Of a stretch of 64,000 nucleotides of DNA, positions 36,154-45,287 are shown in pieces. Source of the DNA: Amycolatopsis sp. DSM 110486 (GTDB taxonomy: Bacteria > Actinomycetota > Actinomycetes > Mycobacteriales > Pseudonocardiaceae); the NCBI RefSeq assembly GCF_019468465.1, contig NZ_CP080519.1:4107001-4171000 (forward strand), written 5' to 3'. A program made the position numbers and the translations under genes. The first letter of the stretch is position 1. Each line of letters starts with the position of its first letter. Below the pieces are notes generated by a model that was not told where the DNA came from, did no database searches, and saw only the letters and a list, made by a program, of their open reading frames with translations.

Positions 36154-36870
36154 ATGCGGATTGTCGTGATCGGTGCTGCGCTGCTCGTGGCGCTGGCGGC
36201 GTGCAGCTCCGGGCCGCAGGCGAGCGCACCCGGGCCGGAGGCGCTGGGACCTGACGGCTTGCGCGGCCTTGCGCCGGGCGTCACCAAGGCGGCCACGGGC
36301 ACCACGCTCGCGGCCCAGCCGATGTCGGGCTTCGACGGCTGCGAGTCGTACTCGTTCGCGGGCGGGCCGGCGCCCGAGCCGGGTGCGCTCGAGGCCGAGC
36401 ATCAGGCCGTCGCCAAGGCCGACGACCTGAACCGAAAGGCCCAGGACGCCGACGCGCACGTGCTGGATCCGGGGCTGCGCGGTTCGGCGGCTGACTACGC
36501 GAAGTCAGCCGCTCAGTCGGCCGCGGCAGCGAAGCTGAGCGCGCAAGCCGCGGCGGCCACCGTCACCGTCACCGAGCTGCGCGAGGAGCGCGCGGTCGAG
36601 CTCGCGGCGAGTGGTGGCGCCGTCTTCTCCGGTGAAAAGCTGCGCTCGGTCGTCGCTCCGCCACAGGTCAAGACGCCCGAGGGGGCCGGCGCGGGCACGC
36701 CGCTGGCCGATCTGCACCGGCTCTACGACGCCAAGGGCCTCAAGCCGACGCCGGCCGGGCACTTCGCGGTGGCCGTGCCGGGACACCCGACGTGGACGTA
36801 CGACTTCACGGCCGAAGGCCCGAAGGTCACGTACGTCGCGTTGCTGGACGCCTCCGTGAAGTGCGGCTGA
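36154..36870 (+). CDS. putative lipoprotein with helical repeat region
   Basis: 238 residues from ATG 36154. The signal peptide [17 protein letters not shown] ends in lipobox LAAC (Cys 17). The mature protein has a long helical stretch rich in Ala and Lys (residues about 85-150: [35 protein letters not shown]) that could form a coiled coil, then [15 protein letters not shown] and a C-terminal beta region. No named family. It is preceded by an AT-rich gap with GAGGGGGAAA before the start. It is not clearly in an operon. Confidence 0.75.
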   Translation: MRIVVIGAALLVALAACSSGPQASAPGPEALGPDGLRGLAPGVTKAATGTTLAAQPMSGFDGCESYSFAGGPAPEPGALEAEHQAVAKADDLNRKAQDADAHVLDPGLRGSAADYAKSAAQSAAAAKLSAQAAAATVTVTELREERAVELAASGGAVFSGEKLRSVVAPPQVKTPEGAGAGTPLADLHRLYDAKGLKPTPAGHFAVAVPGHPTWTYDFTAEGPKVTYVALLDASVKCG

Positions 36871-36976
36871 CGGTCAATTCTCCCGGTACGAGGGGACACT
36901 CCCGGCCGGCCGCCGTCGACCCGGTGGAGCCGCGCGTGGTCTGATCGACTTCAGGAGTCTTGCTGAAGGAGTGCGC

Positions 36977-37729
36977 GTGACGAGATTTGAGTTTCCCGGG
37001 TCTCAGGGCACGCCGCTGGCGGCGCGGCTGGAGCTACCGGAGGGCGAGCCCAAGGCGTACGCGCTCTTCGCTCACTGCTTCACGTGCAACAAGGACGTGG
37101 TCGCGGCGACGCGGGTCGCGCGGGGGCTCACGGCGTTCGGCGTGGCCGTGCTGCGGTTCGACTTCACCGGGCTCGGCGGGTCGGAGGGCGAGTTCGCCAA
37201 CACGGACTTCAGCTCGAACGTCGCCGACCTGGTCGCGGCCGCGAACCACCTGCGAGAGGAGTACGCCGCCCCGAAGCTGCTGATCGGGCACTCGCTCGGT
37301 GGCGCTGCCGTGCTGGCCGCGCGGCACGCCGTGCCGGAGGTGCGGGCCGTGGCGACGATCGCCGCGCCCGCCGATCCGCAGCACGTGGCGAAGCTGCTGG
37401 GTGACTGTCGCGAGCAGATCGAGCGCCACGGCGAGGCCGAGGTGGTGCTGGCGGGGCGGCCGTTCCGCATCCGCAAGCAGTTCCTGGACGACATCGCCGC
37501 GCAGCCGCAAGCGGAGCGGATCCGGGGGTTGAAGGCGGCGTTGCTGGTGCTGCATTCGCCGGTGGATGCCGAGGTGGGGGTGGAGAACGCCCGCGTCATC
37601 TTCGACACCGCGCGGCACCCGAAGTCGTTCGTCGCGCTCGACGGTGCCGACCACCTGCTCACGGGCCGCGCCGACGCCGCGTTCGCCGCGGACATCCTCG
37701 CCACCTGGGCCAAGCGCTACCTGGCCTGA
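36977..37729 (+). CDS. alpha/beta hydrolase, OsmC-fusion family without OsmC
   Basis: 250 residues from GTG 36977, with GAAGGA seven bases upstream. The sequence is that of the hydrolase half of bifunctional hydrolase/OsmC proteins: [32 protein letters not shown], nucleophile [26 protein letters not shown] (acid) and DGADHLLTG (His). Relatives usually have an OsmC peroxiredoxin domain after residue 250; here the gene ends. It may therefore act as a plain esterase or with an unlinked OsmC. Convergent with the decarboxylase gene, with a terminator between. Confidence 0.85.
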   Translation: MTRFEFPGSQGTPLAARLELPEGEPKAYALFAHCFTCNKDVVAATRVARGLTAFGVAVLRFDFTGLGGSEGEFANTDFSSNVADLVAAANHLREEYAAPKLLIGHSLGGAAVLAARHAVPEVRAVATIAAPADPQHVAKLLGDCREQIERHGEAEVVLAGRPFRIRKQFLDDIAAQPQAERIRGLKAALLVLHSPVDAEVGVENARVIFDTARHPKSFVALDGADHLLTGRADAAFAADILATWAKRYLA

Positions 37730-37775
37730 CCGCGGTGAAGGGCCCCGCGTGGAGCCCTTCACCGTTAGCGGTCAG
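37726..37775. terminator. bidirectional terminator
   Basis: Inner stem CGGTGAAGGGC (37733-37743) with GCCCTTCACCG (37754-37764), ten-base loop; outer stem CTGACCG/CGGTCAG (37726-37732, 37769-37775). It spans the stops of two convergent genes (37729 and 37772). Confidence 0.85.
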
Positions 37776-39217
37776 CCCAGCACGTCACGCCACTTGTCGG
37801 CCAGCGAGGTCAGGAACGCCGGGTCGCTGGAGGCCACCTTGGGGAAGGTGGCCAGGCGTTCGAAGGGGCGGCAGGCGTCGATGATGGCGCGGCTGTTGTA
37901 GGTGGGAGAACCGTCCACGTACAGCGGGTCCAGCTTGCTGCCCCACGTCTGCTTCATGATCTCGATGTCGCGGGACGGGTCGCTGCGGGTGGACATGGCC
38001 CAGATGACCTCGTCGGGGTCGGCGGGGTCGACGTCGTCGTCCACGACGACCACGTAGCGGTTCATGTACGCCGCGGCGGGGCACTGGGCGGCGAGGTACG
38101 CGACCTGCCGCGCGTGGCCGGGGTAGCGCTGCTGCAGCGAAACGGCGATGAACAGCCGGCCGCCGCCCGATTCGTGCGCCCACGCCTTCACCACGCCCGG
38201 CACGCCCGTGGCGGCGAGCTCGTCGTGGATCATCGCCGACTTCATCACGGTCCGCATGTACGAGTAGTCGTGCGGCGGTTTCCCGGGCGGCGCGCCGAGC
38301 AGGATCGGGTTGTCGCGGTAGTACATGCGCGTGATGTCGATGGCCAGGTTCGGCCGGCGCTTGCCGGAGTAGTACCCGGTCCACTCGCCGAACGGGCCTT
38401 CGTCCCGCTGGTGGTCCGGCCGCAGCCAGCCCTCGATGGCGATCTCGCTGCCGGCGGGGATGGGGAGGCCGGTGTCGGGGCCCAGCACGACCGGCACCCG
38501 CGAACCCAGCACCGCGCCCGCGTACTCCAGCTCCGAAACCCCGCCTGGCACCTCCGTGCCGCCGAGCACGAGCAGCAGCGGGTCGTGGCCGAACGACACC
38601 GTGACCGGCGCCCGGCCTTCCTTCTCGAACCAGGCCCGCACGTTCTGGTCACCGTGCTTGCCCGGCACCATCGCGACGGTGACGCCGCGGCCGTCGTCCT
38701 GGACCTCCATGCGGTAGCAGCCGCCGTTGTGGACGCCGGTTTCCGGGTTGGAGGTCACCACGAAGCAGCCGGTGCCGATGAATCGCCCACCGTCGTCGGC
38801 GTGCCAGCGCGGCACGGGGAAGTCGAGGAGGTTGACCTCGGAGCCGGCCACGGAGTTGGCCAGCAGCGGCGCGTCCGACACCGGCAGCACGGGGAAGTCC
38901 CGCGCGGCGGCCGACCACTGGGAAGGCTTGCCGCGGAGGGCGTCCACCACGCCGACGGAGTCGAGGTCCTCGCCGAGGCGCAGCGTGCGGCCCAGCCGGC
39001 GCGGCGAACCCGTGCTGCCCGTCAAGACGCGCAGGCCGCTCGCGTAGCCCTTGATGTCGTCGAACAGCAGCGCGGGCGGTGGGTCCATCCGGTAGCTCAG
39101 CTCGGCGATGCCGCCCAGTTCGAGGTCCCAGTCGGCGCCCTTCACGTCGCGCAGTTCGCCGTAGCCCGCGATCGCGTCGAGGTGGGTGCGGAGGCTGAGG
39201 AGGGGTTCGTCCGTCAC
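37772..39217 (-). CDS. UbiD-family decarboxylase
   Basis: 481 residues from GTG 39217, whose GTGA overlaps the preceding stop. The UbiD fold motifs are visible: GTGCFVVTSNPETGVHNGGC with YRMEVQDD (prFMN/Mn binding), GKHGDQNVRAWFEKEGRAPV, GPFGEWTGYYSGKRRPN (catalytic Glu), and WAMSTRSDPSRDIEI. Members are reversible decarboxylases of aromatic, hydroxyaromatic, furan or pyrrole carboxylic acids and need prenylated FMN made by UbiX, which is not in this window. Last gene of the molybdenum-hydroxylase operon, so it likely removes the carboxylate of a ring-hydroxylated or ring-opened product. Confidence 0.88.
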   Translation of the reverse strand: MTDEPLLSLRTHLDAIAGYGELRDVKGADWDLELGGIAELSYRMDPPPALLFDDIKGYASGLRVLTGSTGSPRRLGRTLRLGEDLDSVGVVDALRGKPSQWSAAARDFPVLPVSDAPLLANSVAGSEVNLLDFPVPRWHADDGGRFIGTGCFVVTSNPETGVHNGGCYRMEVQDDGRGVTVAMVPGKHGDQNVRAWFEKEGRAPVTVSFGHDPLLLVLGGTEVPGGVSELEYAGAVLGSRVPVVLGPDTGLPIPAGSEIAIEGWLRPDHQRDEGPFGEWTGYYSGKRRPNLAIDITRMYYRDNPILLGAPPGKPPHDYSYMRTVMKSAMIHDELAATGVPGVVKAWAHESGGGRLFIAVSLQQRYPGHARQVAYLAAQCPAAAYMNRYVVVVDDDVDPADPDEVIWAMSTRSDPSRDIEIMKQTWGSKLDPLYVDGSPTYNSRAIIDACRPFERLATFPKVASSDPAFLTSLADKWRDVLG

Positions 39218-39999
39218 TGCGTGCCGCCGAAGAACGAGGCCAGCGAGGGCCACAGGTCCGGTCGCTCCAGGAGGCTGAGGTGGCGGGTCTTCTCCAGGAT
39301 GCGCAGCTCGGCGTTGGCGATGCCCGCGGCCACTGCCTCGGACATCGCGGGCGGAGTCGCGTAGTCCTCCTCGCCGACGACCACGAGAGTCGGGGCCGTC
39401 ACGTCGCCGAGGCGGGCACGCGCGTCCAGGCCGCCGAGTGCGCGGCAGGCAGCACCGTGAGCTGCGGAGTCGGTCTTGAGGAAGATCTCGCAGACGCGCT
39501 CGACCTCGTCCGGGTGGCCGGTGAGGAACGGCTCGGCGAACCACCGGTCGCGTTGGAAGTCGAGCTGCTTGTCCCGGGGCACCGTCGTCGCCCGCTCGGC
39601 TCGCTCCGCCCAGACCGGCACGGCGTCGTCACCGTAATACGCCGTGCCATCGGCCAGGACCAGCCGGTGCACAAGCTCGGGCCGCGTCGCCGCGAGGGCC
39701 AGCGCGGTGCTGGCGCCCATGGACAGGCCGACGACGTCGGCGGGGCCGGCGTCCGCGGCGGCGATTACGGCCGCCGCGTCCGCCGCCATGTCGTCGACCG
39801 TGAAGTCGGCACCGTCCCAAGTGGACTCGCCGTGGCCGCGCGCGTCCAGGGCCAGCACCTGCGCCTCAGCCGAGAAGAACCGCGCCACCGGGTCCCAGAC
39901 CGCTCCGGACAGCGCGAGCGGGTGCAGGAGCAGCAGCGGCCGGCCGGACGTTCCCGTCCGGTGGACGTGCAGCGTGCCCTGCGGGGTTTCGACGTTCAC
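39214..39999 (-). CDS. alpha/beta hydrolase (enol-lactonase-like)
   Basis: 261 residues from GTG 39999 (GTGA overlap with the preceding gene). LLLHPLALSGAVWDPVARFF, LDARGHGEST, nucleophile GLSMGA, acid in VVVGEEDYATPP and His in EKTRHLSLLERP. It resembles 3-oxoadipate enol-lactone hydrolases and other C-C or lactone hydrolases of ring catabolism. It is coupled by GTGA overlaps to the Fe-S subunit upstream and to the UbiD protein downstream. Probable role: hydrolysis of the ring-opened or lactone intermediate made after hydroxylation. Confidence 0.87.
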   Translation of the reverse strand: MNVETPQGTLHVHRTGTSGRPLLLLHPLALSGAVWDPVARFFSAEAQVLALDARGHGESTWDGADFTVDDMAADAAAVIAAADAGPADVVGLSMGASTALALAATRPELVHRLVLADGTAYYGDDAVPVWAERAERATTVPRDKQLDFQRDRWFAEPFLTGHPDEVERVCEIFLKTDSAAHGAACRALGGLDARARLGDVTAPTLVVVGEEDYATPPAMSEAVAAGIANAELRILEKTRHLSLLERPDLWPSLASFFGGTQ

Positions 40000-40475
40000 G
40001 CGGTCGCCCTTTCGTTCTTGGCGGCCCGGCGCGTGGCCGCGGCCTTGATCGCGGCGTGGATCTCGGAGTACGTGCCGCAGCGGCAGATGTTGCCCTCCAG
40101 GTGCTCCACGACCTCTTCGTCGGTCGGCTGCGGGTTCTCGCCCAGCAGCTCGTGGGCCATCATCACGAACCCGGGAATGCAGTAGCCGCACTGCATCGCG
40201 CGGTTGGCGACGAACTCGTCCACCACCTCGTCGTCGGCCGGCAGGCCGTCGGCGGTGGTGATCTCGGCACCGTCGAAGCGCGCGGCCCGCGAGAGGCACG
40301 TCGACACGCTCTTGCCCGACACCAGCGCCGTGCAGGCGCCGCACGCGCCGACGCCGCAGCCCTCGCGCACGCTCGTGGTGCCGAACTCGCGGCGCAACAC
40401 GTCGAGCAGCAACTCGTCGTCGGCCACGCCCAGCTTGCGGCGCAGGCCGTTGACCTTCAGCTCGATCTCCCTCAC
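39996..40475 (-). CDS. molybdenum hydroxylase, 2Fe-2S subunit
   Basis: 159 residues from GTG 40475 (GTGA overlap). The plant-type [2Fe-2S] cysteines are in CGVGACGACTAL with C in STCLS, and the second cluster's in MQCGYCIPGFVM and GNICRCGTY. This two-domain protein is the small subunit of xanthine-dehydrogenase-family enzymes (CoxS/NdhS type). It relays electrons from the molybdenum centre to FAD. Encoded between the large subunit and the hydrolase. Confidence 0.93.
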   Translation of the reverse strand: MREIELKVNGLRRKLGVADDELLLDVLRREFGTTSVREGCGVGACGACTALVSGKSVSTCLSRAARFDGAEITTADGLPADDEVVDEFVANRAMQCGYCIPGFVMMAHELLGENPQPTDEEVVEHLEGNICRCGTYSEIHAAIKAAATRRAAKNERATA

Positions 40476-42790
40476 GACTGTTCCTCCAGCGCGGTCAGAA
40501 TGCGTTCCGGCGTCAGCGGCAGCTGCGTGATGCGCACGCCGGTCGCGTCGCGCACGGCGTTGGCGATGGCCGGCGCGAGCGGGATGATGGTGGTCTCGCC
40601 GACGCCCTTCGCGCCGAACGGACCCGTCCGATGTGGACTCTCGATGATGATCGGCGTGAGCTTGTCCGGCATGTCCTTGATCGACGGCAGCTGGTAGTCC
40701 AGCAGCGTGCCGTTCACGATCTGGCCCTCGTCGAACACCATCTGGTCGAACAGCGCGTGCCCGATCCCCATGATCGCGGCGCCGGAAAGCTGCTGCTCCA
40801 CCATCGCGGGGTTGATCGCACGGCCCACGTCCCCGGCCACGGCCAGGTGCTCGATGTGCACGCGCCCGGTCGCCGTGTCCACCGTGAGCTGCACCGCGGC
40901 CGCACCGGCGAACCAGTGCTCGGTGACCTGCGGCGACAGGCCGTTCTCGTGGTCGTACGGCTGCCACGACGTGCTGAAGTTGGCCTCCGCCGTCAGCGTC
41001 GTGCCGCGCGCCCCGAAGTGCCCGTGCAGCAGCTCCGACACGGACACGTTCTCCTGCGTCTGCGCGCTGACGAGACCGTCGGACGTGAGCTTGATGTCCG
41101 TCGCCACCACGCCGAACCGTTCCGCCGCCAGCTCCACGAGCTTGTCGCGCATGTTCTCCGCGGCCAGGCGCACGGCGTTGCCGGTGTGATACGTCGAGCG
41201 GCTGCCGGCGGTGATCGTGTCGTAGGGCGTCACGTCGGTGTCGGCCTGGACCACGCGCACGTCGCCCTCGCCGAGGCACAGCACCTCGGCCGCGATCTGC
41301 GCCATGATCGTGTCGCTGCCCTGGCCCATGTCGATGGTGCTGATCAGCAGCGACGCCGAACCGTCCTGGTTGAGCTGCACCACGGCGTTGGAGATCGTCG
41401 GCGTGAGCACGGCCTTCATGCCGACTGCGACGCCGCGGCCGCGCACCAGCGTGCCCTCCTGCTTCACGAACGGCGTGCCCCACTCGATCGCCTCGGTCAC
41501 GGCGTCGAGGCTGCCGAGGAAGTCGGCGCTGTGCATCGGCGTGCCGACCGGCGCGATGTCGCCTTCGCGCAGCATGTTGCGACGGCGGAACTCCACCGGG
41601 TCCTCGCCGAGCTGCCGCGCGAGCTCGTCGGCCAGCGACTCGTGCGCCCACGTGACCTGCGGCACGCCGAACCCGCGGAACGGCCCGGCCGACGGCTTGT
41701 TCGTGTACACACACCGGGACCGCACGTGCACGTTGTCCACTTTGTACGGACCCGGCGCGACCAGGCCCGATTTCGCAGTGATGCGCGGGCCGACATCGGC
41801 GTAGGCGCCGGTGTCGTAGCGGACGTCCGAAGTGGACGCCACGATCATCCCGTTCTCGTCCGCGGTCATGCTGCCCGCCACCGCGCAGCCGTGGCGCGTG
41901 GTCAGCAGGAACGCTTCTTCGCGGGTCGCCGTGATCTTCACGGCCATCTTCTGCGTCCACGCCAGCGCCGCGACCAGCGGTTCCAGCCTGTCGTACATCT
42001 TCGCGCCGAAGCTCCCGCCCAGCGGCGCGGTGCGCACGCGGACGCGGTTCAGCGGCAGGTCCAGCAGGTCGGCCAGCGACTGCCGCACGTACGACGGCGT
42101 CTGAGTGGTCGCCAGCAGCTCCAGCCGCTCGCCCTCGCACCAGGCGGCCGCGAACGGCAGCTCGATCGGCACGTGGTGCGTCGGCGGGCACCAGAAGTCG
42201 TAGGACACCGTGGTGCCGCTGACGCTCGACGGGTCGCCCTTGCGCAGGTTGTACTCGTAGTTCACGTTCGTGTCGCGCTTGCCGCGCAGGTGCTTCAGGT
42301 CGCCGAAGACGATCGACGGCCGCAGCTCGTCGTGCACGAACGGCGCGCCCAGCACGGCCTTGTCGACGTCGTGCACCGGCTCGAGCTCGTCGTAGGAGAC
42401 CTCGATCAGCTCGGCCGCCTCCCGCGCCTGCTTGGCGCCGTGGGCGATCACCGCGGCGATCGGCTCGCCGACGTAGCGCACCTTGCCGTAGGCGAGGCAC
42501 GGCTGGTCCGAGAACGCCGGGCCGGTCATGAGCCGGTCGCCGAACTCCGCGTACAGGTCGGCGCCGGTCACCACGGCGACCACGCCTTCGGCCGCGAGCG
42601 CGCGGCTCGTGTCGATGGCGGTGATCTTCGCGTGCGGGCGGGTGCTGCGGTGCACGGCGACATCGAGGCACGGCCGCACCGGCTGGTCAGCCGCGTATTG
42701 CAGCTCACCGCGGACCTTGGCCCGGCCGTCGACGCGCGCCCAGCGCTCACCGACGGCGGCGACCGAAGATCGAGACTCGACGGTGGTCAT
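40472..42790 (-). CDS. molybdenum hydroxylase, large (molybdopterin) subunit
   Basis: 772 residues from ATG 42790, overlapping the FAD-subunit gene by 44 bases. Family motifs: RGELQYAADQ (N-terminal), GGSFGAK (cofactor), GPFRGFGVPQ, DMGQGSDT (pterin), and the catalytic Glu in GAKGVGETT near the C-terminus. There is no AYRGAGRPE of CO dehydrogenase and no Cys-Ser-Arg active-site loop, so it is not CoxL; a xanthine-dehydrogenase/isoquinoline- or nicotinate-type hydroxylase is likelier. It would hydroxylate an electron-poor carbon of an aromatic heterocycle or CoA-ester with water. Confidence 0.92.
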   Translation of the reverse strand: MTTVESRSSVAAVGERWARVDGRAKVRGELQYAADQPVRPCLDVAVHRSTRPHAKITAIDTSRALAAEGVVAVVTGADLYAEFGDRLMTGPAFSDQPCLAYGKVRYVGEPIAAVIAHGAKQAREAAELIEVSYDELEPVHDVDKAVLGAPFVHDELRPSIVFGDLKHLRGKRDTNVNYEYNLRKGDPSSVSGTTVSYDFWCPPTHHVPIELPFAAAWCEGERLELLATTQTPSYVRQSLADLLDLPLNRVRVRTAPLGGSFGAKMYDRLEPLVAALAWTQKMAVKITATREEAFLLTTRHGCAVAGSMTADENGMIVASTSDVRYDTGAYADVGPRITAKSGLVAPGPYKVDNVHVRSRCVYTNKPSAGPFRGFGVPQVTWAHESLADELARQLGEDPVEFRRRNMLREGDIAPVGTPMHSADFLGSLDAVTEAIEWGTPFVKQEGTLVRGRGVAVGMKAVLTPTISNAVVQLNQDGSASLLISTIDMGQGSDTIMAQIAAEVLCLGEGDVRVVQADTDVTPYDTITAGSRSTYHTGNAVRLAAENMRDKLVELAAERFGVVATDIKLTSDGLVSAQTQENVSVSELLHGHFGARGTTLTAEANFSTSWQPYDHENGLSPQVTEHWFAGAAAVQLTVDTATGRVHIEHLAVAGDVGRAINPAMVEQQLSGAAIMGIGHALFDQMVFDEGQIVNGTLLDYQLPSIKDMPDKLTPIIIESPHRTGPFGAKGVGETTIIPLAPAIANAVRDATGVRITQLPLTPERILTALEEQS

Positions 42791-43631
42791 CGTTGCCCTC
42801 CTTCCAGGAGTTGCGGATAGCTTCTTCGACGGCCACGAGGCCGAGGCGCCGCTTGTAGTCGGAACTCCCGCGCACGTCGGGAATCGGGTCGAGCAGGGGT
42901 GTCGCGGCTTCCTTCGCGGCGCCGACGACGTCGTCCACGGACGTGTCGGCCGACGCTTCGAACTGCAGGAACACCGGCACGTGGCTCAATGCGCCGAGGC
43001 CGAGCCGGACGTCGCGCTTGCCGCGCGAGCGCTCCACGACGAGCGCGGCGGCCGAAGCCGCGGGCCAGTCGTTGGCCGCGAGGCTGGAGAGCTTCGCGAA
43101 GTGCGCGCCCGCGGACTCGGGCTGGGTGGGGATCTCGATCGCCGACACGAGCTCGCCGTGCTCCAGCGCGGTCTGCTGGAAGTCGACGAAGAACTCGCGC
43201 GCCGGCACTTTGCGCGAACCGCGCCGCGAGGTGAGCTCCACTGTGGCGTCGAGCACCATCAACGCCGTCGGCGGATCGAGCCGGTAGTCGCCGTGGGCGA
43301 TGTTGCCGCCGACGCTCGCCGTGTTGCGCACGCGCGGGTTGGCCACGCGGCTGTAGACCTCGGCCGCGAGCGGGGCGACGCGGCGGACGATCGAGCTGGT
43401 TTCCATGCGCCGCAACGTGACCAGCGGGCCGACTCGCAGCCCCTTCGACGTCTCGGAGATCTCGTCCAGGCCCGTCACGCCGCCGATGTCGACCAGGTCA
43501 GTGGCGAACAGCACACCCTGCTTGAGCAGGATCTGCACGGCTGTGCCGCCGCCGTAGACCATCGTGTCCTCACCGTCGTCGAGGAGCGCGCAGGTCTCGT
43601 CGAGCGTGGTGGGGTAGTGGTAGGCGGTCAT
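42747..43631 (-). CDS. molybdenum hydroxylase, FAD subunit
   Basis: 294 residues from ATG 43631 (ATGA overlap with the CoxG-like gene). FAD_binding_5 features: YHYPTTLDETCALLDDG, the FAD loop YGGGTAVQILLKQG, the second FAD loop RNTASVGGNIAHGDYRLDPP, and a C-terminal CO_deh_flav domain. It transfers electrons from the Fe-S subunit to an acceptor. Gene order (FAD, Mo, Fe-S) is that of CoxMLS-like relatives. Confidence 0.92.
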   Translation of the reverse strand: MTAYHYPTTLDETCALLDDGEDTMVYGGGTAVQILLKQGVLFATDLVDIGGVTGLDEISETSKGLRVGPLVTLRRMETSSIVRRVAPLAAEVYSRVANPRVRNTASVGGNIAHGDYRLDPPTALMVLDATVELTSRRGSRKVPAREFFVDFQQTALEHGELVSAIEIPTQPESAGAHFAKLSSLAANDWPAASAAALVVERSRGKRDVRLGLGALSHVPVFLQFEASADTSVDDVVGAAKEAATPLLDPIPDVRGSSDYKRRLGLVAVEEAIRNSWKEGNDDHRRVSIFGRRRR

Positions 43632-44230
43632 TTCTTCCCGCCGAACAGCTTCGCGAGCAGGCGGCGCCACCAGGATTCCTTCGCGGGCGCGGCGTCACCG
43701 GCCGGCGTCTCGGAGACCCGCTTCTTCGGGCCTTCCCGTTTGGCGATCACGCTCGCAAGCCCGGGGTTGTCCGGCCCGGGCGGGCCCGCGGCGCAGATCT
43801 CGGCGAACGCGGACACGAACTCCCGCTCCACCTCCTGCGAGCGGCGCCGGACGATCGACTCGCCCATGCGCCCGATCTTGCCCCAGATCGCGACGTCGAG
43901 GCTGTATTCCACTTTGGATGAAGACTCACCGTCGGGCTGGACGCCGAGCCGCGCGTCGATCTTGATCGAGCTGCCGAGCTTGTGGTCCTCGCCCTTGAGG
44001 AGGGCCTTGACCTCCTCGGGCTCGGTCAGCTCCGTGATCTCGGCGGAGAACCCGGCGCTGAACTTCACGTGCGCGATCTCGTTGACCAGCTTGCCGCGGT
44101 AGTGCGTGCTGTCCGAACGGACGAGCTCAGCGGCGCCGGGGATGGCGACCCGCATCGTGTCCGGGTCGAGGAAATGGGCGAAAACGCGTTTGTGGTCCGC
44201 GGGGACGACAAAGGAGGATCCAAGCTTCAT
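43628..44230 (-). CDS. CoxG-like SRPBCC protein of the Mo-hydroxylase operon
   Basis: 200 residues from ATG 44230; ATG 44242 is too close to the predicted transcription start. It is the first gene of the operon. The SRPBCC/CoxG opening MKLGSSFVVPADHKRVFAHF, followed by GAAELVRSDSTHYRGKL and KVEYSLDVAIWGKIGRMGES, is typical. The C-terminal 50 residues are basic and end in WWRRLLAKLFGGKK, an amphipathic membrane-binding tail as in CoxG, which recruits the CO dehydrogenase to the membrane. It probably anchors or matures the hydroxylase. ATGA overlap with the FAD subunit. Confidence 0.85.
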   Translation of the reverse strand: MKLGSSFVVPADHKRVFAHFLDPDTMRVAIPGAAELVRSDSTHYRGKLVNEIAHVKFSAGFSAEITELTEPEEVKALLKGEDHKLGSSIKIDARLGVQPDGESSSKVEYSLDVAIWGKIGRMGESIVRRRSQEVEREFVSAFAEICAAGPPGPDNPGLASVIAKREGPKKRVSETPAGDAAPAKESWWRRLLAKLFGGKK

Positions 44231-44241
44231 AATGACCACCA

Positions 44242-44275
44242 TAGAGGACTAAGTGTCTGCTCCACAGGACGTTAA
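44242..44275 (-). promoter_or_regulatory. promoter of the Mo-hydroxylase operon with IclR half-site
   Basis: On the minus strand TTAACG (-35, 44275-44270), 17 bases, TTAGTC (-10, 44252-44247). Transcription should start near 44240, ten bases before ATG 44230. ATAGAGGAC (44241-44249) overlaps the -10; the same word forms half of the palindrome at 45212-45229. Confidence 0.5.
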
Positions 44276-44346
44276 CACGGTCCTGGCGAGTCCGGAAAGG
44301 GCTCGGCTACCGTGCGCTGAGGCAGAATGGCGAGGGGTGACGGATC

Positions 44347-45117
44347 ATGAGCGACGTTCCGGCGGTGCTGAACGCGGTGCGGCTCCTGGAGCGGATTGCC
44401 CGCGATTGGCCGGAACCGGTGTCTTCCGGGGCGCTGATCGAGGAACTCGGGCTCAACCGCAGCACGGCGTACAACATCCTCGGCACGCTGCAGCGGGCCG
44501 GCTGGACCACGTCGCGCGGCGACCGCGGTGGCTGGTCGCTGGGGCCGCGGCTGCTGTCGATGGCTCGCGTGTCCGAGGACTGGATGACCGACATCGTGCA
44601 GCAGGAGCTCGATTCGCTGAGCCAGCGCACGGGGTTCATCGTCTTCGCGGTGCAGCGCCACGGTGCCACCGACTACTCAGTGCTGGCGAAGGGTGACCGC
44701 GGCAAGGGGGTGCGGATCACCGTCGGCATCGGCGACACCTTCCCGTTCTCCGCGCCCGCCATCATGCGCGCGTTCCACGCGTGGGATGACCCGGCGAACG
44801 TCGAGCGGCTCGCGGAGCGTTACGGGCTGGAGGGTTTCACGGCCGAAACCATCACCACGCGTGCCGCGCTGCGCGAGGAGCTGGCGGCCACGCGGGAGCG
44901 CGGCTACAGCGTCAGCATCAGGGAGTTCGACCTCGGTCAGTCTGGGTTGGCGGCGCCGGTGTTCGACGCTCAGCGGCGCGTGTCGATGGTCGTCTGCACG
45001 CTCGCGTTCTCCTCGGAGCTCAACGAGTCCACTGTGGATCAACATGGCGCACTGATCCGCGAATGCGGCCTCAGGATCACCGATCGAACCGGAGGTGCGG
45101 TGAAAAGCGACGAATAG
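44347..45117 (+). CDS. IclR-family transcriptional regulator
   Basis: 256 residues from ATG 44347. The N-terminal winged helix (VLNAVRLLERIARDWPEPVS, ALIEELGLNRSTAYNILGTL, QRAGWT) and the C-terminal GAF-like effector domain (GDRGKGVRITVGIGDTFPFS and the RERGYSVSIREFDLGQSGLA region) are canonical. It stands between the catabolic operon (divergent) and two MFS transporters (same strand). The effector pocket would sense the substrate or an intermediate. Shared ATAGAGGAC sites near both promoters support control of the whole locus. Confidence 0.9.
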   Translation: MSDVPAVLNAVRLLERIARDWPEPVSSGALIEELGLNRSTAYNILGTLQRAGWTTSRGDRGGWSLGPRLLSMARVSEDWMTDIVQQELDSLSQRTGFIVFAVQRHGATDYSVLAKGDRGKGVRITVGIGDTFPFSAPAIMRAFHAWDDPANVERLAERYGLEGFTAETITTRAALREELAATRERGYSVSIREFDLGQSGLAAPVFDAQRRVSMVVCTLAFSSELNESTVDQHGALIRECGLRITDRTGGAVKSDE

Positions 45118-45163
45118 TTCCGCAGTTGCGGAAGTATTCCGATCTTGCCTGGCCACGGGTTTC

Positions 45164-45192
45164 TTGACCGCCGTCGACCGGCTCGCTTAATG
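45164..45192 (+). promoter_or_regulatory. promoter of MFS genes
   Basis: TTGACC (45164-45169), 17 bases, TTAATG (45187-45192). Predicted start near 45199, about 12 bases before the palindrome at 45212-45229, which would then act as a roadblock or repressor site. Confidence 0.5.
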
Positions 45193-45211
45193 TGCCGCAT
45201 GCGGGACTCAA

Positions 45212-45229
45212 TGTCCTCAATAGAGGACA
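45212..45229. promoter_or_regulatory. IclR operator
   Basis: Perfect palindrome with 7-bp arms: TGTCCTC-AATA-GAGGACA. It lies between the IclR gene and the first MFS gene, just downstream of a good promoter. ATAGAGGAC of its right half recurs at 44241-44249 in the promoter of the divergent operon. Confidence 0.7.
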
Positions 45230-45287
45230 ACCTGTCCCGCCCTCCGAATCTCGATCCGGCCCATGGCGGCCCGGAAAGGAGATGGCC

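Noticed and set aside
40472..42790. Carbon monoxide dehydrogenase large subunit (CoxL)
   Set aside because: The form I CoxL active-site loop (Ala-Tyr-x-Cys-Ser-Phe-Arg) is absent; CoxG and gene order alone are shared by other Mo hydroxylases.
40631..42820. 729-codon open frame antisense to the molybdenum large subunit
   Set aside because: Mirror frame of a GC-rich gene; His/Arg-rich with no domain.
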